Made by a program: the position numbers and the translations under genes
Part shown: one piece after another, positions 25,693 through 33,132 of the stretch
Position numbering within the stretch: position 1 is the stretch's first letter
Layout of the letters: the number at the start of each line of letters is the position of its first letter
Assembly: GCF_030269905.1 (NCBI RefSeq)
Contig: NZ_BSVC01000006.1
Coordinates: 124,001-188,000, forward strand
From: Pelosinus sp. IPA-1
GTDB lineage: Bacteria; Bacillota; Negativicutes; DSM-13327
Direction of reading: 5' to 3'
Length of the DNA: 64,000 nucleotides
Notes under the pieces: generated by a model
The model's database searches: none
Told to the model about the DNA's origin: nothing
What the model saw: only the letters and a program-made list of their open reading frames with translations

Positions 25693-26226
25693 ATGAGAAT
25701 TGGATTGATGCGGCATTTTGAAGTTGAGTGCCCTCATAAAAGGATGATGTCTGCAAAAGAATTTAGTGAATGGGTCAATTTGTATGACAGTTCACCCATT
25801 AAAATTATGGATTTAATAATAGAGCAAGGAACGTGGGAAAAGTGCTATTGTAGTGATTTATTGCGTGCAATTGAAACCGCGCAGCATATCTATAGAGGAG
25901 ATATTACTAAAACAGAATTAATTCGAGAAGTGCCGATTTCACCAGCATTTGATTCTAAAATAAAATTGCCATATATATTTTGGTTACTGGCAGGAAGAGT
26001 GGCATGGCTTTGTTCACAGCAATCTCAACCTGAAAGTATAAAACAGACAAGGGATCGGGTAAAAATGTTTATTTCAAGTATTCTTGAGGAAGATAATGTC
26101 TTAATAGTGACACATGGATTTTTGATGCTGCAAATTAAAGAACATTTGATTAGTATGGGTTTTCGTGGTGACGAATTCAAAAAGGCGAAGTACGGAGAAG
26201 TATATGTATTTGAAAATAATGAATAG
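25693..26226 (+). CDS. Histidine phosphatase superfamily protein
   Basis: 177 aa. The catalytic RH motif appears at the N-terminus (GLMRHFEVE), with CSDLLRAIETAQ carrying the second Arg and VTHGFLMLQI the second His. This is the phosphoglycerate-mutase-like branch, but the usual RHG reads RHF, which can alter specificity. The substrate is unknown. It begins 43 nt after the diguanylate cyclase with GGAGGGG and is probably co-transcribed with it. Confidence 0.85.
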   Translation: MRIGLMRHFEVECPHKRMMSAKEFSEWVNLYDSSPIKIMDLIIEQGTWEKCYCSDLLRAIETAQHIYRGDITKTELIREVPISPAFDSKIKLPYIFWLLAGRVAWLCSQQSQPESIKQTRDRVKMFISSILEEDNVLIVTHGFLMLQIKEHLISMGFRGDEFKKAKYGEVYVFENNE

Positions 26227-26276
26227 TAGTGAAATAAAAATACCTAGTCATTGGCTTGTTATTTTTATTTCAAAGT

Positions 26277-26307
26277 AAAAAGCTACCTGTTACGGCAGCT
26301 TTTTTGT
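26277..26307. terminator. Bidirectional terminator overlapping the radical SAM stop codon
   Basis: AAAAAGCTACC and GGCAGCTTTTTT form the stem. The minus-strand stop TAA (26292-26290) of the radical SAM gene lies in the loop. Confidence 0.8.
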
Positions 26308-27573
26308 TATCTTGGTATCTTCTATATCTTCCGGTTCTTTTTCAGCCCATTTGCCAAGATAGGGATTGTAGTCGCACTGGGGCGAAGGCGCTCTCCATCG
26401 TTTGTCTGGGTCGCTGCCCTGGGCGAGCGGTCGGCAGTCGCCGCAGGCGTAACGATATTCACAGTCTTTACACTTCTCGACGGCATCTTTGGTAGCACAC
26501 CAGCAGCTCTGCAGGGACTCATTGGTGAGAACTTCTTTGAGAGGTTGGTTCAATATACTGCCGGCTATCTGGTCCCTCGCAAAGATACAAGGGATGACAT
26601 CACCATTTGACGTGATGGCAATCTTTCCCATGAGGCAGTTATTATACTCTTTGTTTATCAAGAAGCTTTGCATATCAGTATAAAAGGGTGGCCTAATCGG
26701 CGGTTTATGATACTTATTAGGCAACAGGTCTAGGTCGTCACCGCGGCCTGTTGGGCGCACTACGTCAGGGTAGGCGCCTTGGACGCCTAAATCTTGGCAT
26801 AGTTTCACAATTTTTTCGGCTTCATCTTCATTGTCTTTCATTATAATAGAAGCAATACGCAGGTCAACTCCGGCAGCAATGATTTTTTTCACCGCATCCA
26901 TAGTTCTTTCGAAGCTGCCCTGGTTGAGTGTTATCTTGTCATGGGTTGTAGCGTTGTCTGCGTAAATGGTTGTTGCTACATGGATGTTATACTGCTTAAA
27001 GAAGTTCACACAGTCATCATCAATGAGCGTAGCATTGCTGAAGATCTCTATGAACTCATATTCATCTTCATGCGCTTTGATCGCAAGTTCGCGCCATTTA
27101 GTATAAAGTAGCGGTTCACCGCCGATAAGCTGGATCGCGGTAGCTCCAGCTTCTCTGGCTTCAGAGATTAACGACAGCCATCTGTCATGAGGCACGCAAT
27201 CATTGTTAACTGTAGGCCCACTTGTGGCGTAACAGTGCAGACATCGGTTATTGCAGCAGGAGGTAAGTTCAAGCCATAAGAAGCTCAATTTAACCTCAGT
27301 TTCTGCTTTAGGTAGTGGCGGTGTCTCTCCAGGGTCAATCGCATAGAATACCCCCAGTTCTTTGCGGGTTAAGTCATCGAGAAAGGCAATATAAGGCTTG
27401 GTATCAGGAGCATTTATGTCCATGAAATCTTCTAGTGGATTGCCCTGGCAGGCTTTCAACATCTCTACCGCGCCCTTGTTTATAGAAAACACTTTGCCTG
27501 ACTGAAAATCATAGATGGCGCCTCTGACCGCGCCCTCGACTAAGGCACAGTGGGGTTTAAGTCGATAGTACAA
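26290..27573 (-). CDS. Radical SAM/SPASM enzyme, peptide-maturase-like
   Basis: 427 aa from TTG 27573, with AAGGGAGGA 7 nt upstream. Residues 1-80 look like a PqqD/RRE-type recognition region (YRLKPHCALVEGAVRGAIYD). The radical SAM domain has C107-x3-C111-x2-C114 (CNNRCLHC) for the 4Fe-4S cluster and QLIGGEPLL as the GGE SAM motif. The C-terminal SPASM region (about 320-420) has the Cys set including CWCATKDAVEKCKDCEYRYA, CGDC and a final Cys, enough for two auxiliary clusters. Such enzymes install thioether or C-C cross-links, or epimerise residues, in ribosomal peptides. It is divergent from the giant glycosyltransferase gene, and a Cys-repeat protein lies beyond that. Confidence 0.9.
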   Translation of the reverse strand: MYYRLKPHCALVEGAVRGAIYDFQSGKVFSINKGAVEMLKACQGNPLEDFMDINAPDTKPYIAFLDDLTRKELGVFYAIDPGETPPLPKAETEVKLSFLWLELTSCCNNRCLHCYATSGPTVNNDCVPHDRWLSLISEAREAGATAIQLIGGEPLLYTKWRELAIKAHEDEYEFIEIFSNATLIDDDCVNFFKQYNIHVATTIYADNATTHDKITLNQGSFERTMDAVKKIIAAGVDLRIASIIMKDNEDEAEKIVKLCQDLGVQGAYPDVVRPTGRGDDLDLLPNKYHKPPIRPPFYTDMQSFLINKEYNNCLMGKIAITSNGDVIPCIFARDQIAGSILNQPLKEVLTNESLQSCWCATKDAVEKCKDCEYRYACGDCRPLAQGSDPDKRWRAPSPQCDYNPYLGKWAEKEPEDIEDTKITKKLP

Positions 27574-27604
27574 GTTTTCGTCCTCCCTTGTTTTCGGTAT
27601 GACA

Positions 27605-27632
27605 CATCATATGCATTTGTGGCGTTTGGGGT
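27605..27632 (-). promoter_or_regulatory. Sigma-K-like promoter of the radical SAM gene
   Basis: Minus strand: AC (27632-27631), exactly 17 nt, then CATATGATG (27613-27605), 32 nt before the TTG start. Confidence 0.45.
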
Positions 27633-27700
27633 GTCGAGCCTGAAATAGCCGGCGACAATTAATAGTTTTTGCATAACATGAGCATTATGGCTGATAAGTC

Positions 27701-27728
27701 ACAGGTAAATATTGGTCTGCATATTATA
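27701..27728 (+). promoter_or_regulatory. Sigma-K-like promoter of the glycosyltransferase gene
   Basis: AC (27701-27702), exactly 17 nt, then CATATTATA (27720-27728), a full match to CATANNNTA. A transcript from here would begin near 27735, which supports the ATG at 27762 as the start and excludes earlier in-frame starts. Confidence 0.5.
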
Positions 27729-27761
27729 TGTTATGAATCTCTGCGGACTTGGAGGGAGTAT

Positions 27762-30389
27762 ATGACAAGGTACGGAGGAACAGATTGGCAAGATCCCGAC
27801 ATGGATGATTGTTTTGAAGAAGCTGGTGAGCACTGCCTTCCCTGCCAGTGGGATATTGCAGATAACGGATATGGCGGTGAGACCTTTTGTGCTAAGTACA
27901 AAGGCGGTTTACTAACCAGTATTATAATTCTTACTCATAATCAACTTGACTTCACGAAATTATGCGTTGAGAGTATTCGTAAGTATTCCAATCCTAAAGA
28001 GTATGAGCTAATTATAGTGGATAATGATTCTAACGATGGCACAAGAAAATGGCTTACACAGCAGAGCGATGTTAGAACCATTTTTAACAATCAAAATTTA
28101 GGTTTTCCTAAAGGTTGTAATCAAGGAATTGAAATTGCCGAGGGGGCAGAAATTTTATTGCTTAACAATGACACAGTAGTTACTGTCAATTGGTTAAACA
28201 ATATGAGATATGCGCTATATAGCGATGAACAAGTAGGTGCTGTTGGACCTACTACCAACTATTGCTCCGATTGTCAGGCAATTATTCCGTCATATTCCTC
28301 GCTTTATGATATGGACAAATTTGCTTATAGTCATAATAAATCTAATCCCGAATTATGGGAAGATAGATTAAAACTCGTTGGCTTCTGCCTTCTAATTAAG
28401 AGAAAGGTAGTAACTGACATTGGTTTACTTGACGAAGTTTTTTCACCAGGAAACTATGAAGATGACGATTACTCTGTACGTATGGTTAAAGCTGGTTATC
28501 GGTTAATCCTTTGTAAAGACACATTTATCCATCACTTTGGCAGTGTGTCATTTAAACAAAACCCTGAGGAATTCAGTAAAATTCTACGTAAAAATGCGAA
28601 GGTGTTTGAGAAGAAATGGGGGTTTAATCCAGCTTATTCTTTGTTTATCCGTAATGAAATAATTGACCTAATTGACAGGCCGAAAAACACTCCGATTAAG
28701 GTGTTGGAAATAGGTTGCGGATGTGGCTGCACATTGTTGCAAATTAAAAACATCTTTAGATATGCAACTGTATACGGTGTTGAGTTAAACAAAAATGCTG
28801 CGGCAATTGCCGAAACCTTTGCTCAGGTTTTTTCTGAAGATATTGAAACTGAATCTTTACCCTTTAAAAATGATTTTTTCGATTATATAATTTTAGCTGA
28901 TGTATTAGAGCATCTTAAAAATCCATGGGACATCCTCAAGCAGTTGAAATGTTATTTAAAACTAGGTGGATACATATTAGCAAGCATTCCTAATATTATG
29001 CACTTCACTGTTGTCAGAGACCTCTTAAATGGACAGTGGACATATAAAAATGCGGGTATCCTTGATCGTACACACCTCCGTTTTTTTACACTTCATGAAA
29101 TACATGAGATGTTTATATCAGCAGGGTATAATAATATGGTTTATGGTGATACCACAATTCAGACAACTGAGGAAGATGAAGCATTTGTAAGATCCCTAGC
29201 TAGTTTAGGTAATGAGAAACTTATCAAGCAATACAAGGTATATCAGTATATTGTGAGAGCACAAAAGACTGCAAAAACATCTAGTAAGCCGACCTTTGTA
29301 ACAATTTTTCCAGAAACTGAAAACGTTCATCTAACCAAAGATGTGGGAATGATTCCTTTTATCATGCAAAAATATTACGGATATGATTCTACAATCGTCT
29401 GTTATAAAAATGGAGAGTATCCTTATTTGGACAGAGAAGTCAAAGGGTTAAATATCGATTATTTGAATTATATTTCAGGCTCCGAGAATGACGATGTGTG
29501 TAAATATTTAGAGGAGCACTCAGCCGAAATTGATATCCTTCACCTATTTCATCTCTCGGTACGAACTTTAAAATGGATTAACACTTATAATTCGAATAAT
29601 CCTCAAGGTAAGATCTATCTTAAACTTGATGCAGATATTAAAATTACTAATCTTACTATTGACGGAAATCCACGAATAATGGACATTTTAAAAAAGTGTG
29701 ACCTCATAAGTGTGGAAACATTGCCGCTGTATTACTTTTTAAAGGAATATTGGCCGATTAAGGTTGAATATATTCCCAATGGATATTATGATTTTTCTTA
29801 TGATAAACAGGTAAGGTTTGAAAAAAAGGATAATATTATATGTACAGTCGGAAGAATAGGCCTACCTGTAAAGGCTACTGAGATACTTATGGAGGCATTT
29901 CGCCTTGCTGAACCACGCATTTCAAATTGGAAACTAAGGATAGTTGGACCGGTTTTATCAGAGTTCGATGCTTATATCGATAACTATTTCGAAAAGTATC
30001 CCCATCTAAGTGAAAAAGTAATATTTACAGGTGAAATAGTCGATAAACATAAGCTAGAGCGCGAGTATGACCGAGCTAAAGTTTTCTGTTTAACGTCGAG
30101 AATAGAAAGCTTCGCGTTAGTTCTAGTAGAGGCAGCTAGAAGGGGGTGTTTTTTAATCACATCAAATATTATTTCTGCTAACGACATTACTAGTAACGGT
30201 AAATATGGAGATATTTTTGAGGTGGATAACATAGGGCAATTAAAAGAGTTGATAATCCAAAACTGTAACAGTCAGAAAAAGCTGAATAATAATTGTAATG
30301 CAGTTGAGAAGTTTATCAAAAACAACTTTAATTGGGTTGATATTTGTGGGAATATTAATCAGCTGTTAACTGGAAAACGAAACTATTGA
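27762..30389 (+). CDS. Multidomain glycosyltransferase: Cys-motif / GT2 / methyltransferase / GT4
   Basis: 875 aa from ATG 27762 (GGAGGGAG just upstream; earlier in-frame starts at 27669-27687 lack ribosome sites). Residues 1-50 form a compact segment with a CX7CX2CX14C pattern (CFEEAGEHCLPCQ). A GT2 domain (about 52-285) has IIILTHNQLD, IIVDNDSNDGT and LLLNNDT. A class I SAM methyltransferase (about 310-470) has VLEIGCGCGC and ILADVLEHL. A GT4 domain (about 510-860) has GRIGLPVKATEILMEAF and the E-x7-E motif in ESFALVLVEA. It should build a methylated glycan, probably on a protein or surface polymer. No transporter adjoins it. Confidence 0.9.
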   Translation: MTRYGGTDWQDPDMDDCFEEAGEHCLPCQWDIADNGYGGETFCAKYKGGLLTSIIILTHNQLDFTKLCVESIRKYSNPKEYELIIVDNDSNDGTRKWLTQQSDVRTIFNNQNLGFPKGCNQGIEIAEGAEILLLNNDTVVTVNWLNNMRYALYSDEQVGAVGPTTNYCSDCQAIIPSYSSLYDMDKFAYSHNKSNPELWEDRLKLVGFCLLIKRKVVTDIGLLDEVFSPGNYEDDDYSVRMVKAGYRLILCKDTFIHHFGSVSFKQNPEEFSKILRKNAKVFEKKWGFNPAYSLFIRNEIIDLIDRPKNTPIKVLEIGCGCGCTLLQIKNIFRYATVYGVELNKNAAAIAETFAQVFSEDIETESLPFKNDFFDYIILADVLEHLKNPWDILKQLKCYLKLGGYILASIPNIMHFTVVRDLLNGQWTYKNAGILDRTHLRFFTLHEIHEMFISAGYNNMVYGDTTIQTTEEDEAFVRSLASLGNEKLIKQYKVYQYIVRAQKTAKTSSKPTFVTIFPETENVHLTKDVGMIPFIMQKYYGYDSTIVCYKNGEYPYLDREVKGLNIDYLNYISGSENDDVCKYLEEHSAEIDILHLFHLSVRTLKWINTYNSNNPQGKIYLKLDADIKITNLTIDGNPRIMDILKKCDLISVETLPLYYFLKEYWPIKVEYIPNGYYDFSYDKQVRFEKKDNIICTVGRIGLPVKATEILMEAFRLAEPRISNWKLRIVGPVLSEFDAYIDNYFEKYPHLSEKVIFTGEIVDKHKLEREYDRAKVFCLTSRIESFALVLVEAARRGCFLITSNIISANDITSNGKYGDIFEVDNIGQLKELIIQNCNSQKKLNNNCNAVEKFIKNNFNWVDICGNINQLLTGKRNY

Positions 30390-30431
30390 AAGTGAAACAG
30401 AAGTAGACCCGCAAATAGGGTACGAGAGACT

Positions 30432-30463
30432 AAAAAGAAGCTGCACGGAAGGCAGCTTCTTTT
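30432..30463. terminator. Bidirectional terminator between glycosyltransferase and Cys-repeat gene
   Basis: AAAAAGAAGCTGC/GCAGCTTCTTTTA with a 7-nt loop. Confidence 0.85.
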
Positions 30464-30475
30464 ATTTGGTCTAGG

Positions 30476-30820
30476 CTACAAGAAGGGAAAACACCCTGGA
30501 TTGCATGCGGAATACGGGTCGTTAGGATGTTTCTTTGGATTACAGGTTCCAGGTGCATATGGCTTGCAATATGGAGAGCATCTAGGATTGCATTTGGGGT
30601 TACAACCAGGTTGACAACGCGGACGGCAATAGGGGCTACAGTTAGGATTACAATGGGGATTGCACCCCGGATTACAGTTCGGACGGCAGTTGTCAGGCCC
30701 GCATGGACGATAATCAGCCATATTGTGGTTATAGTAGTCATAATCGTAATAGGATTTACTCCAGTCTATGATCTCCGGTTCATCCCAGTCGAAGATTCGA
30801 AAATGTTTTTTTCTATCCAT
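30476..30820 (-). CDS. Cys-repeat protein (CxPx)n, likely spore-layer structural protein
   Basis: 114 aa, ATG 30820 with GGAGTGAG upstream. An acidic/aromatic head (IFDWDEPEIIDWSKSYYDYD) precedes about 60 residues of tetrapeptides of the type C-N-P-x, C-S-P-Y and C-R-P-x; 15 cysteines are present, most spaced exactly four apart. There is no signal peptide. Cys-rich repeats without export signals are typical of spore coat and exosporium proteins assembled in the mother cell. The sigma-K-like promoter fits this. It could be the substrate of the neighbouring radical SAM enzyme or glycosyltransferase, which is inference. Confidence 0.8.
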   Translation of the reverse strand: MDRKKHFRIFDWDEPEIIDWSKSYYDYDYYNHNMADYRPCGPDNCRPNCNPGCNPHCNPNCSPYCRPRCQPGCNPKCNPRCSPYCKPYAPGTCNPKKHPNDPYSACNPGCFPFL

Positions 30821-30861
30821 GTACTCACTCCTCGAGTATCGATGTTACACTCACTTCAATA

Positions 30862-30889
30862 CATAATATGCAGATGAGAAAGTAGCGGT
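30862..30889 (-). promoter_or_regulatory. Sigma-K-like promoter of the Cys-repeat gene
   Basis: Minus strand: AC (30889-30888), exactly 17 nt, then CATATTATG (30870-30862), preceded by TCTG as in the glycosyltransferase promoter. The expected start of transcription is near 30855, 35 nt before the ATG. Confidence 0.5.
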
Positions 30890-31148
30890 TACACACGTCG
30901 GCCCTTGTGCTACATTCTGGAGGGGAGCCTCTGCTGAAGAGGAGTGGGGCAAAATCTGAAAAAGTTATTATGTTATGATTAGTCCGAGTTATGCGGAGGA
31001 CTGTGGTTGACTTAAAAGATGATGTATGGTTTGATACTAGTCTTGCTTAGATTTTATATCAAGCAAGACAACCTTGGGCTGAAAGAGAGGCTTTTGTAAC
31101 ATGAAAAATGTAATACTGAATTGGCATATATATTTGAAAGATCGCAAC
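30890..31148. other. Gene-poor spacer
   Basis: No convincing gene was found. There is one 9-bp hairpin, GTCTTGCTT (31040-31048) with AAGCAAGAC (31061-31069), without a T-run, and a GAGGGGAGCCTC-type short palindrome near 30940. The only short ORFs (15 and 22 codons) lack support. Confidence 0.5.
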
Positions 31149-31190
31149 AAAAAACCTGCAAGAATTTAAAGAAATTCTTGCAGGTTTTTT
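31149..31190. terminator. Terminator of the sodium:solute symporter gene
   Basis: A perfect 19-bp stem (AAAAAACCTGCAAGAATTT and its complement) with an AAAG loop and T-runs on both strands. Confidence 0.92.
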
Positions 31191-31195
31191 GTTTT

Positions 31196-32596
31196 CTATG
31201 CGCATTCAGAGGCAGTAATCACCTTTGAATCAAGTAGATATGTTAATAGAAAGGTGCCAACACAAGCAATCCATTCAAGATAAATTACGTGAGGGAATAT
31301 GTGTGTTGAAGGGAAAGTCTGCCAGACAATTAATATAGCTAAACTAACTGCAATAGTATAAAAAGCAGCATTCTTTCGGCAAAGAGACGGGGCGAACAAG
31401 GTAAAGAGTACAATCACACTAAAAGATGCGGTTAAACTGAGACCAATCATAAGAGTAGTGATAATACCGCTAATCGTCATTGCAAAAATTAGGGTTAACA
31501 ATCCTAAAGAGAGTACAGATGCTTTGGTGACAATAAGAAACCTTTTATCACTCGCTGCAGGATTAATGAATTTTTTATAGATGTCTTGGGAAAATAAAGT
31601 TGCTGAGCTAAGGAGCAGATTACAGGCCGTTGATACATCTGCCGCCCATAACGCCGCAAGAGTAATTCCAGCTAGAATTGGGTTCAAAGACATAATGGTC
31701 ATTGGCAAAGCCATAGCAGGGCTTACATCTGGAAACATTGTTTTTGCAATGACCCCTAATAAGGCACTGACAAAGCCAATCGGCAACATCATTAATCCAC
31801 CGATAACAAAACCACGGCGAGCTGTTTGCACATCTTTTGCTCCCAATGAAATTTGAATGATACTTTGTAGTGACAAGTTAACAGTTACTAATACTAGCAT
31901 CCAGGTAACAATGCCGATGATGCCAACACCGTCAAAAAAACTGAGATACGTTGTATTAACAGGAAGCGCGGCCTCGATGTTTTTAAGACCCCCAGCATGT
32001 GTTACGCTGACAATAGTAGCTAAGATAATACCAATATATTTTAGCGAGACGTTTAAAATATTGGAAAGGCTAGCTGACCACATGCCGCCAATCATAGTTA
32101 CGCTTATGAATACTACAGCACTTGTAAGCATACCGGTGGTAAGTGTGAATATTTCAGGCATTAAAGCACAGAGGATACTGCCGCCTGCTAGATATTGAAG
32201 GGACATAACGACTAGTTGAATCAGTATCTGACAAGCTATTCCAGCAACCATGCCTTTTTTATCATAATACCTTCCTAATAGTTCGGGGATGGTAGTTATA
32301 TTAAGTTCACGATATTTTTTGGCAACTAACATTCCCATAGTAATAGCGCCAATACCCCAAGCTGTTGTATACCAACCAGCCGAAAGACCAACTTTATATG
32401 CTTGTTCAGCCACACCGATCGTTGAAGCTCCGCCAACTGCAAGTCCTACAATTGATACAGTAATCAGCGGCGTTGTAAGTTGTCTGCCTGCTAAAATGTA
32501 ATTTGTAGCACTGCCAGCAGAACGCCGCTGGGCAAAATAACTGATCACAAAAAGTAGAAAAATATAAATACATACGATAAGAAATGGAATATTCAT
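31196..32596 (-). CDS. Sodium:solute symporter family transporter
   Basis: 466 aa from ATG 32596 (TAGGAGGG upstream); longer readings extend into the T-box leader and are rejected. About thirteen membrane helices are visible. SSS-family landmarks are the early helix with RRSAGSATNYILAGRQLTTP and the VGGASTIGVAEQAYKVGLSAG segment. It should take up a solute with Na+. Control by a T-box leader indicates that the cargo is an amino acid or a derivative of one. A specifier codon cannot be fixed by eye; UUC (Phe) is one possibility. Confidence 0.9.
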   Translation of the reverse strand: MNIPFLIVCIYIFLLFVISYFAQRRSAGSATNYILAGRQLTTPLITVSIVGLAVGGASTIGVAEQAYKVGLSAGWYTTAWGIGAITMGMLVAKKYRELNITTIPELLGRYYDKKGMVAGIACQILIQLVVMSLQYLAGGSILCALMPEIFTLTTGMLTSAVVFISVTMIGGMWSASLSNILNVSLKYIGIILATIVSVTHAGGLKNIEAALPVNTTYLSFFDGVGIIGIVTWMLVLVTVNLSLQSIIQISLGAKDVQTARRGFVIGGLMMLPIGFVSALLGVIAKTMFPDVSPAMALPMTIMSLNPILAGITLAALWAADVSTACNLLLSSATLFSQDIYKKFINPAASDKRFLIVTKASVLSLGLLTLIFAMTISGIITTLMIGLSLTASFSVIVLFTLFAPSLCRKNAAFYTIAVSLAILIVWQTFPSTHIFPHVIYLEWIACVGTFLLTYLLDSKVITASECA

Positions 32597-32657
32597 GATT
32601 AACCCTCCTAGTAATAAAGAATTTTTGCATATATTTTCTTTTATGCCGGCTATAAAA

Positions 32658-32961
32658 GAAAAAACGCCCCTCGTAAAGAGGGACGATATGACCGTGGTAC
32701 CACCCAAATTTAATCTTAAGACAAAAATAAAAAGCGATACCGATAAGGGACGAATCACCGCGGTACCACCCTAGTTTTGATCATAAGATTAGCTCTAAAT
32801 CTGTAACGTAGATATACGGCAAGACCTACTGTAAATTTCAGTCTGCAGTTCGGGAAGGAACTTCATTGTGTATTTTCAACTAGTTTACACCAACCACTAG
32901 CTCTCTGTATGAAAATAACATAATTACTTTTTTCCGTCATCACCAATAACGATATGGTATT
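32658..32961 (-). promoter_or_regulatory. T-box leader with two antiterminator modules
   Basis: The minus-strand transcript starts near 32961 and contains a Stem I-like region (AGAGAGCTAGTGGTTGGTG, near 32905-32887). The first T-box reads AGGGTGGTACCGCGG (32772-32758) and is followed by GCTTTTTATTTTT. The second reads GGGTGGTACCACGG (32705-32692) and is followed by a CGTCCCTC/GAGGGGCG terminator with six T (32682-32660). Only one Stem I fits upstream, since 52 nt separate the two T-boxes, so the antiterminator/terminator module appears duplicated. Uncharged tRNA would prevent termination and raise symporter expression. Confidence 0.88.
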
Positions 32962-32987
32962 GTAACGATTATAAAATGTTACGATAC
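32957..32987. promoter_or_regulatory. Inverted repeat operator over the T-box promoter
   Basis: GTATTGTAAC (32957-32966) and GTTACGATAC (32978-32987) are complementary at 9 of 10 positions with an 11-nt spacer. It covers the -10 box and spacer of the T-box promoter and lies in the region divergent to the ABC exporter. The binding protein is unknown. Confidence 0.6.
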
Positions 32988-32996
32988 AAATGTCAA
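32968..32996 (-). promoter_or_regulatory. Promoter of the T-box/symporter transcript
   Basis: Minus strand TTGACA (32996-32991), 17-nt spacer, TATAAT (32973-32968): a full consensus match. Confidence 0.85.
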
Positions 32997-33132
32997 TATG
33001 CAATGTACAGTAATTTACGGTTTTTATATTTTCGTAACCATTATCCCTTCTATTTGTTTGTACTATTTGCAGGAAAAGTTTTTAGTAAAAGAGAAATTCT
33101 TTAAGTTACTTATGATAAACGGAGGCTATGTT

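Noticed and set aside
27669-27761. Earlier start for the giant glycosyltransferase
   Set aside because: There is no ribosome site, and it precedes the probable transcription start near 27735.
31101-31169. 22-codon ORF with an AGAGAGG site before the symporter terminator
   Set aside because: It is very short and runs into the terminator stem; there is no other support.
32597-32758. N-terminal extension of the symporter
   Set aside because: It lies inside the T-box leader; ATG 32596 has a strong ribosome site.
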